This document shows, one piece after another, positions 34,443 to 38,906 of a stretch of 38,906 bases of DNA (position 1 is the first letter of the stretch; each line of letters opens with the position of its first letter). Both the position numbers and the translations under genes were made by a program. Source of the DNA: Pseudomonadales bacterium (GTDB lineage Bacteria > Pseudomonadota > Gammaproteobacteria > Pseudomonadales > JAHRWD01). The DNA is taken from assembly GCA_019090315.1 (NCBI GenBank), contig JAHRWD010000111.1, positions 1 through 38,906 on the forward strand. Direction: 5' to 3'. The notes beneath the pieces are model-generated. The model worked only from the letters and a program-made list of their open reading frames with translations, made no database searches and was not told the DNA's origin.

Positions 34443-37400
34443 TTATTCATTTTCATCCAGCAACCATCGTATTCTTTGAAGTAGCATCACTGAACCTACC
34501 GGTTTAGTAAGCAAACTCTGCTGCAAATTTAAGTCCATTTCATCAGGCTGATAGTCTCCGGTAAAACCACTTACCAACTGTATTTTTACATGCGGAAACT
34601 GGAGTTTGACCTTTCTTGCAAGCTGGTATCCATCCATTCCCGGCATTATTACATCGCTAATCAAAAGATCGACATCTGTATTTTGCAACACTTCCAGTGC
34701 CTCTTTGCCATTACCAACACAAAGCACCTTATATCCCTTATCGGTTAGTAGCTCTCGACTGATATCTCTTATTGCTGGCTCATCATCAACAATCAATATC
34801 GTCTCATCACCGGTTATTTCCTTTGCAGAAAATTGTTGAATTACTTCATATTTTGTTTCATCACTAAAATATCTGGGAAAAAACAACTCAAAACGGCTAC
34901 CCAATGATGGTAATGAATCGATCCATATCGCGCCATTACTGCGCTGAACAAAGCCATACACCTGGCTTAGACCAAGCCCGGTGCCGCTTTCACCTTTTGT
35001 TGAAAAAAATGGATCAAAAACCCGCGAACTGACCGCTGCGCTCATTCCACACCCGCTGTCTTCAATCGCGAATGCAATATAGTCACCCGGGGAAACACCC
35101 AACTCACTCGCCTCTGCTTCATCCAGCGTCTGGTTAGCGGTGGACAACTTCAGTTTTCCGGTGCCTCGCATTGCATCCATTGCATTGATAGAAAGGTTTA
35201 ACAGCGCGTCTTCAAATTCACCTTTGTCGATCCATACCGGCCAGATCTCATCCTGCAAATCCATTCGTAGCTCAATACGAGGGGTGAGGGTTTTCTGCAA
35301 CATATCCCGCTCCTCTTCAAGCAACAGATTGATATCAACTACTTCAGATTCAATAGCTTTTTTGCGAGAAAAGGACAATAGCTTACTGGTAAGGTTAGCT
35401 CCGCGCTGGCCAGCTTTCTGTATTTGCTTAACATACCGAATCACATCAGGTTGCTTGAGTTTACCTTCAAGCAAATCTACGTAACCTAAAATCACGCCGA
35501 GCATATTGTTATAGTCATGGGCTATTCCACCGGTAAGTTTTCCCAGAGCTTCCATTTTCTGGATTTGCTGAAGTTGAAGCTCCCGTTGTTCAAGCTCCGT
35601 CACATCCATGCATGAGCCTACGAAACGTCTTCTTCCAGCCACAGAAACCGGAAGCTCTGCTACAGACAGGCGCATTGAAAAGGTATCGCTATTTTTTCGT
35701 TGCCCCCTCACCACACGATTAAACCCAATAACCTTCGCCGTACCCGTTTCGACATAGCTATGGAGATAGGAATCATGTTGACTGCGGTCAGGTTCAGGCA
35801 TCAGCATATTTATGTTACTACCAATCACTTCCTCTGATCCATAACCAAACAGGGTTTCAGCGCTGTGATTAAAACTCAATATTGTGCCACTCTCATCAAT
35901 AGTGATGACCCCATCTACAATATGATTCAGAATTTGATGCTGTTCGACCTCCTGCGCCTTTAACTCCTCTTCCATCTTTTGCTGTTCCGACATGTCACGA
36001 ATCAAAGAAGCAACACCGACAACTATCCCAGATTCATCAGTAATGGGTGTGTTTTGCCACTGGCAGTAAATCAACTTACCCGCCCTGGTTACATTCTCAT
36101 TAAAACTGGATTCACCACCTGACTGAGAAATCAGAACTTCTGTTAGCGCATCAATATATTCGTGAAGGTGCTCAGGGAGAATCAACTCATTTGCAGTGCG
36201 TCCCAGTGCCTCAGCTTTACTGTATCCAAATAGCTTTTCTGCTGCAGGATTCCAGTCGACTACTTCAAGGCGGGGATTCCATTCGATAAATGCCAGGGGA
36301 TTTTGATCACGATAGAGCCGCATATGCTGCTCAGATTTACGTATAGACTGCTCAAGCTTGAACCGTTCTGTAATATCCGTACCAATACCACCAACCGCAT
36401 AAATATTGTTGTTTTCATCAAACAGCGGATACTTCACAGAAAGAAAATGATGCACCCCATCCTTCTGGGGGAACTGTTCAATAAACTCTTGTGCCATGCC
36501 GCTCTCAATGACTATTTTTTCGTGTTGCAGATGTTGATCAGCGCTATCCGAATCCATGACATCATAAGAGTTTTGACCCACTATTTCTTCAAGCGGCATT
36601 TGCATCATTTCAGAAAGGTTTTTATTCGCCAGGAGAAAATGGCCTTGAAGGTCCCTGATATAAATCACCGCTGGCGCATGATCAATGATGGCCTGTAAAT
36701 TTTTCTTTGATTCCTCCAACTGCTTGAGCAAACGTATCTGATCAGTAATATCCGTCGACATACCACATACTGCATAGATCTCATCATTAAGATCATAAAG
36801 AGGAAATTTAATAGTTAAATATTTACGCAGACCTTCAGCCGATTTTGCTTCATTTTGCCAACTAATGGTCTCCCCAGTATCTATTACTTTCTGGTCTTCG
36901 CCCTGAAAGTCATCAGCCATATCTTTATCAAACAGATCTTGATCGGTTTTCCCTACGACATCGTCATTTTTAATCTCAAATGCACCTTCAAAGGAACGAT
37001 TCACATTCAGGAACCGCCCTTTAATGTCTTTGATATATAGCAAGGCCGGCATGTTATTCATAACGGCTTCAAGCAGCTGGTTCCGTTCGAAAATACTTTG
37101 TTGTAATCGAAACGTTTCGGTAACGTCCCGGAACACCAAAATCACCCCAACGATCTCATCCGCTTCATTTATAATGGGTGCGGCACTATCGGATATTTGA
37201 TATTCCTGACCGTTTTTCGGTATTACTAATGTATGGTTACTGAGATTGACGGTTTTCCCGGTTGATAATGCTTCTGCTACCGGATTCGTCATCTTTTCTC
37301 GAGTGCCGGTATCGATAACAGAAAATAGTTTTTCCAGAAACTGGCCTTCAGCATCTTTAAATTTACAGGACGTAATGTCCTCGGCTACCGGATTCATCCG

Positions 37401-38291
37401 TACAATTCTTTCCTCCGTATCGGTAACAATCACCGCATCCGCAATACTATGCAGCATTAGTGATAAACCCTGCTCCCGAAGTGCTATTTGCTCAACAACC
37501 GAGGTCAGGTTTCGCTGTTTTCGCTCAATGAATTTATTCGATCGAGTGTATAACAACCCATTTTTGTTTCCGCTGATGTCGGCGGATCTAAAGTCCAACC
37601 CATTAACAGCAATATCCCGAAATAATTGGCCAAGAACGGTTAAACGCCTGGTATGCAGGTAATAGGCAATGATCGCAAACAAAAAAGCACCCAGTACCAA
37701 CGGGAACAGGGTAGGTAGAAATCGCTCAAGGAGGCTTGAGCGCGCTTGTCGCCCAATCCATGACAGGTCAATTTTTTTTACTAGAAAACCAACGCTTTGT
37801 TGATCTGTACTACTATCGGAGGGGGTCAATACAATCGGTTGAAACAGAACCCAAAAATTCACTTCATCCAGCTGCAACGTCCTGTATCGCCCCGTTTTCT
37901 GTGCAGCATTTAATAGCGTTTCATAATCGGTGCCCAGTAACTCTGGAAACAGCTGCTGAAAAGTTTTACCTTTATCCGCATAGATTGTACTGGCCAGCAC
38001 AATATGATGGTTGTCGATCACAACAGCTTTGGATACCGCTGGCTCAACCCCCATTACCACTATCTCTTCCTGAAGCTGTTCAAACTCATGTTTTTGCAAC
38101 AGGTGCTCAATAATACCCTTAAATTGAATGGCATCAGAGAGTTCATCTCTGAACAGCTCGTTGCGTAATTCATGCTCTAGTTGGTAGTAATTTACATACA
38201 GTACCAGGCAGGTCTGCAGCATCAAAATTAGACAGATAAGACCCGTAGCGGCTACAAAAGTTAGCACCCGAATATTCATACGTTTCGTCAT
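34443..38291 (-). CDS. Hybrid histidine kinase with five PAS domains and receiver
   Basis: From ATG 38291 the protein has 1282 residues; a GTG at 38348 would add 19 but has no ribosome binding site, while GAGG precedes the ATG by 11 bases. Order: transmembrane helix (VLTFVAATGLICLILMLQ), periplasmic domain of about 165 residues, second transmembrane helix (LFPLVLGAFLFAIIAYYL). Then five PAS modules follow (starts near SIADAVIVTD, NNMPALLYIKD, DHAPAVIYIRD, NPLAFIEW and NHIVDGVITID). Next come the HisKA domain with H-box LTGGIAHDYNN, an HATPase (N-box LLNLSINAMDA, GxG ESGTGLGLS), and a C-terminal receiver (ILIVDDEPAIR, Asp in LLISDVIMPG). PAS 2 and 3 are close relatives (LYIKD..GRFL.VN / IYIRD..GHFL.AN), an internal duplication. 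It most likely senses a periplasmic or redox/energy signal and controls the EAL regulator. Confidence 0.92.
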   Translation of the reverse strand: MTKRMNIRVLTFVAATGLICLILMLQTCLVLYVNYYQLEHELRNELFRDELSDAIQFKGIIEHLLQKHEFEQLQEEIVVMGVEPAVSKAVVIDNHHIVLASTIYADKGKTFQQLFPELLGTDYETLLNAAQKTGRYRTLQLDEVNFWVLFQPIVLTPSDSSTDQQSVGFLVKKIDLSWIGRQARSSLLERFLPTLFPLVLGAFLFAIIAYYLHTRRLTVLGQLFRDIAVNGLDFRSADISGNKNGLLYTRSNKFIERKQRNLTSVVEQIALREQGLSLMLHSIADAVIVTDTEERIVRMNPVAEDITSCKFKDAEGQFLEKLFSVIDTGTREKMTNPVAEALSTGKTVNLSNHTLVIPKNGQEYQISDSAAPIINEADEIVGVILVFRDVTETFRLQQSIFERNQLLEAVMNNMPALLYIKDIKGRFLNVNRSFEGAFEIKNDDVVGKTDQDLFDKDMADDFQGEDQKVIDTGETISWQNEAKSAEGLRKYLTIKFPLYDLNDEIYAVCGMSTDITDQIRLLKQLEESKKNLQAIIDHAPAVIYIRDLQGHFLLANKNLSEMMQMPLEEIVGQNSYDVMDSDSADQHLQHEKIVIESGMAQEFIEQFPQKDGVHHFLSVKYPLFDENNNIYAVGGIGTDITERFKLEQSIRKSEQHMRLYRDQNPLAFIEWNPRLEVVDWNPAAEKLFGYSKAEALGRTANELILPEHLHEYIDALTEVLISQSGGESSFNENVTRAGKLIYCQWQNTPITDESGIVVGVASLIRDMSEQQKMEEELKAQEVEQHQILNHIVDGVITIDESGTILSFNHSAETLFGYGSEEVIGSNINMLMPEPDRSQHDSYLHSYVETGTAKVIGFNRVVRGQRKNSDTFSMRLSVAELPVSVAGRRRFVGSCMDVTELEQRELQLQQIQKMEALGKLTGGIAHDYNNMLGVILGYVDLLEGKLKQPDVIRYVKQIQKAGQRGANLTSKLLSFSRKKAIESEVVDINLLLEEERDMLQKTLTPRIELRMDLQDEIWPVWIDKGEFEDALLNLSINAMDAMRGTGKLKLSTANQTLDEAEASELGVSPGDYIAFAIEDSGCGMSAAVSSRVFDPFFSTKGESGTGLGLSQVYGFVQRSNGAIWIDSLPSLGSRFELFFPRYFSDETKYEVIQQFSAKEITGDETILIVDDEPAIRDISRELLTDKGYKVLCVGNGKEALEVLQNTDVDLLISDVIMPGMDGYQLARKVKLQFPHVKIQLVSGFTGDYQPDEMDLNLQQSLLTKPVGSVMLLQRIRWLLDENE

Positions 38292-38348
38292 TATCGATGT
38301 TGCCTCAGGAGGAAATAAGGAGTGCAGTTCAATCGCAGCTGCCTTCAC

Positions 38349-38840
38349 TTTCTGTGTTGGTATTAAACTATAAAGTTCTATTGCGGCGTTCGGTCTTAGG
38401 ATCAGACCCCTGCTGGGGCCTTAGCCGTTAATCATGAATTTCGATAATGCAAACAACGTTCAATATTAGCATTGCATTTTTGGAGCCCGGTTGGAATGCT
38501 TTGGTGTCAATTTGTAAGGGCGTCCTATTGACCAACTTCAGTTGTTTATCAGCACCACCGATCGAATAAATGCGCTATTGCTCGTTGTGCGGGCCTGGGA
38601 AGGGTTAGCTGGAAATCCTTTGAAGAAGGATGATGCTGGATAGAAGAGAAAACTTTCGAACAAAAAAAAGGTCACGTGATTCACGTGACCTTTTTAAACT
38701 AGCCTGAGCTAGAAATTCAGCCCCCCAAAACCATGCTTGACGAGAACCACTTGTGCGGGTATTGAGTTGCCCGCAAGGCGGCTATAACTTATAAACTCGC
38801 CCCCTTTGTGAATGGGGAAGCGGTTCATAGTGAAAGAATT
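38349..38840. other. ~490-base intergenic stretch before tRNA-Asn
   Basis: No gene with a ribosome binding site is seen. A short plus-strand frame without a start codon (38517 to 38645, reading DQLQLFISTTDRINALLLVV) looks protein-like and could be a gene remnant. Small hairpins occur at 38613-38629 (ATCCTT/AAGGAT) and 38804-38820 (CCCC/GGGG). The strong terminator at 38665 lies in its right half. Confidence 0.4.
38663..38695 (-). terminator. Terminator of the tRNA-Asn transcript
   Basis: A 15-base arm AAAAAGGTCACGTGA and its exact inverted copy flank one central base (38665-38695). On the minus strand eight T follow. It lies about 145 bases beyond the 3' end of tRNA-Asn and faces it, a strong intrinsic terminator. 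Confidence 0.85.
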
Positions 38841-38906
38841 TGGCTCCTCGACCTGGGCTCGAACCAGGGACCCAATGATTAACAGTCATTTGCTCTACCA
38901 ACTGAG
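38841..38906 (-). tRNA. tRNA-Asn(GTT), 5' end outside window
   Basis: On the minus strand the sequence reads D arm (CTCAGTTGGTAGAGC), anticodon loop CTGTTAA with GTT, variable loop, T arm CCTGGTTCGAGCCCAGG, acceptor TCGAGGA, discriminator G and encoded CCA. About ten bases of the acceptor 5' strand are cut off by the window end. The anticodon GTT decodes asparagine; the body resembles proteobacterial tRNA-Asn. Confidence 0.95.

Noticed and set aside
38663..38906. Integration site at the tRNA-Asn 3' end
   Set aside because: No integrase gene and no second copy of the tRNA 3' end were seen in the window; the palindrome next to it is a terminator.

Overview
The window looks like chromosomal DNA from a marine-type gammaproteobacterium. 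The clues are Shine-Dalgarno/ATG-style genes, a clade I (Tat-exported) nos cluster with an FNR/DNR-type box, PAS-rich signalling proteins, a large Gly/Ser-tethered lipoprotein and a long-form thymidine/AMP phosphorylase. I could not place the genus from sequence alone.

Layout. 1-387 (minus): 5' part of a small lipoprotein that runs off the window. 524-2860 (minus): a CitE/HpcH-type lyase and a phosphotriesterase-family amidohydrolase. 3009-3119: a broken duplicate of the start of an acyl-CoA dehydrogenase gene, then a TolB-like/TPR membrane protein (3215-4693), then the intact heteromeric acyl-CoA dehydrogenase pair (5123-7489) and an alpha/beta hydrolase (7596-8480). Together the lyase, dehydrogenases and hydrolase suggest catabolism of an acyl-CoA substrate that is not identifiable here. 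8569-16158: nosRZDFY for nitrous oxide respiration, behind a perfect FNR/DNR box. No nosL follows at its usual place.

16366-24171 is a rearranged region. It holds a truncated, chimeric paralogue of a large surface lipoprotein, the 3' end of a glycosyltransferase gene joined to it, the intact 898-residue lipoprotein, an IS256-family element whose transposase has one in-frame stop, and a LuxR-type regulator. The IS, with recognisable inverted repeats and a 9-bp target duplication (8/9), sits in what was the divergent intergenic region between the lipoprotein and the regulator.

24334-27601: a Lon-family AAA protease overlapping a UspA-like gene. 27689-28690: an HI1419/HI1420-type toxin-antitoxin cassette, inserted between two copies of the Usp/GIY-YIG junction. 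Its toxin gene is itself split by a ~265-bp nested palindromic element, the most unusual structure in the window. 28794-32772 (minus): an operon of APC permease, long-form thymidine/AMP phosphorylase, divergent PRPP synthetase and GIY-YIG protein. 33058-38291 (minus): a response regulator with an EAL c-di-GMP phosphodiesterase domain and a five-PAS hybrid histidine kinase. The window ends inside a tRNA-Asn gene.

Two places (3009/5123 and 27325/28691) show the same architecture: cargo flanked by direct repeats that are partial copies of the neighbouring host gene. This suggests cargo acquired by duplication-forming recombination.
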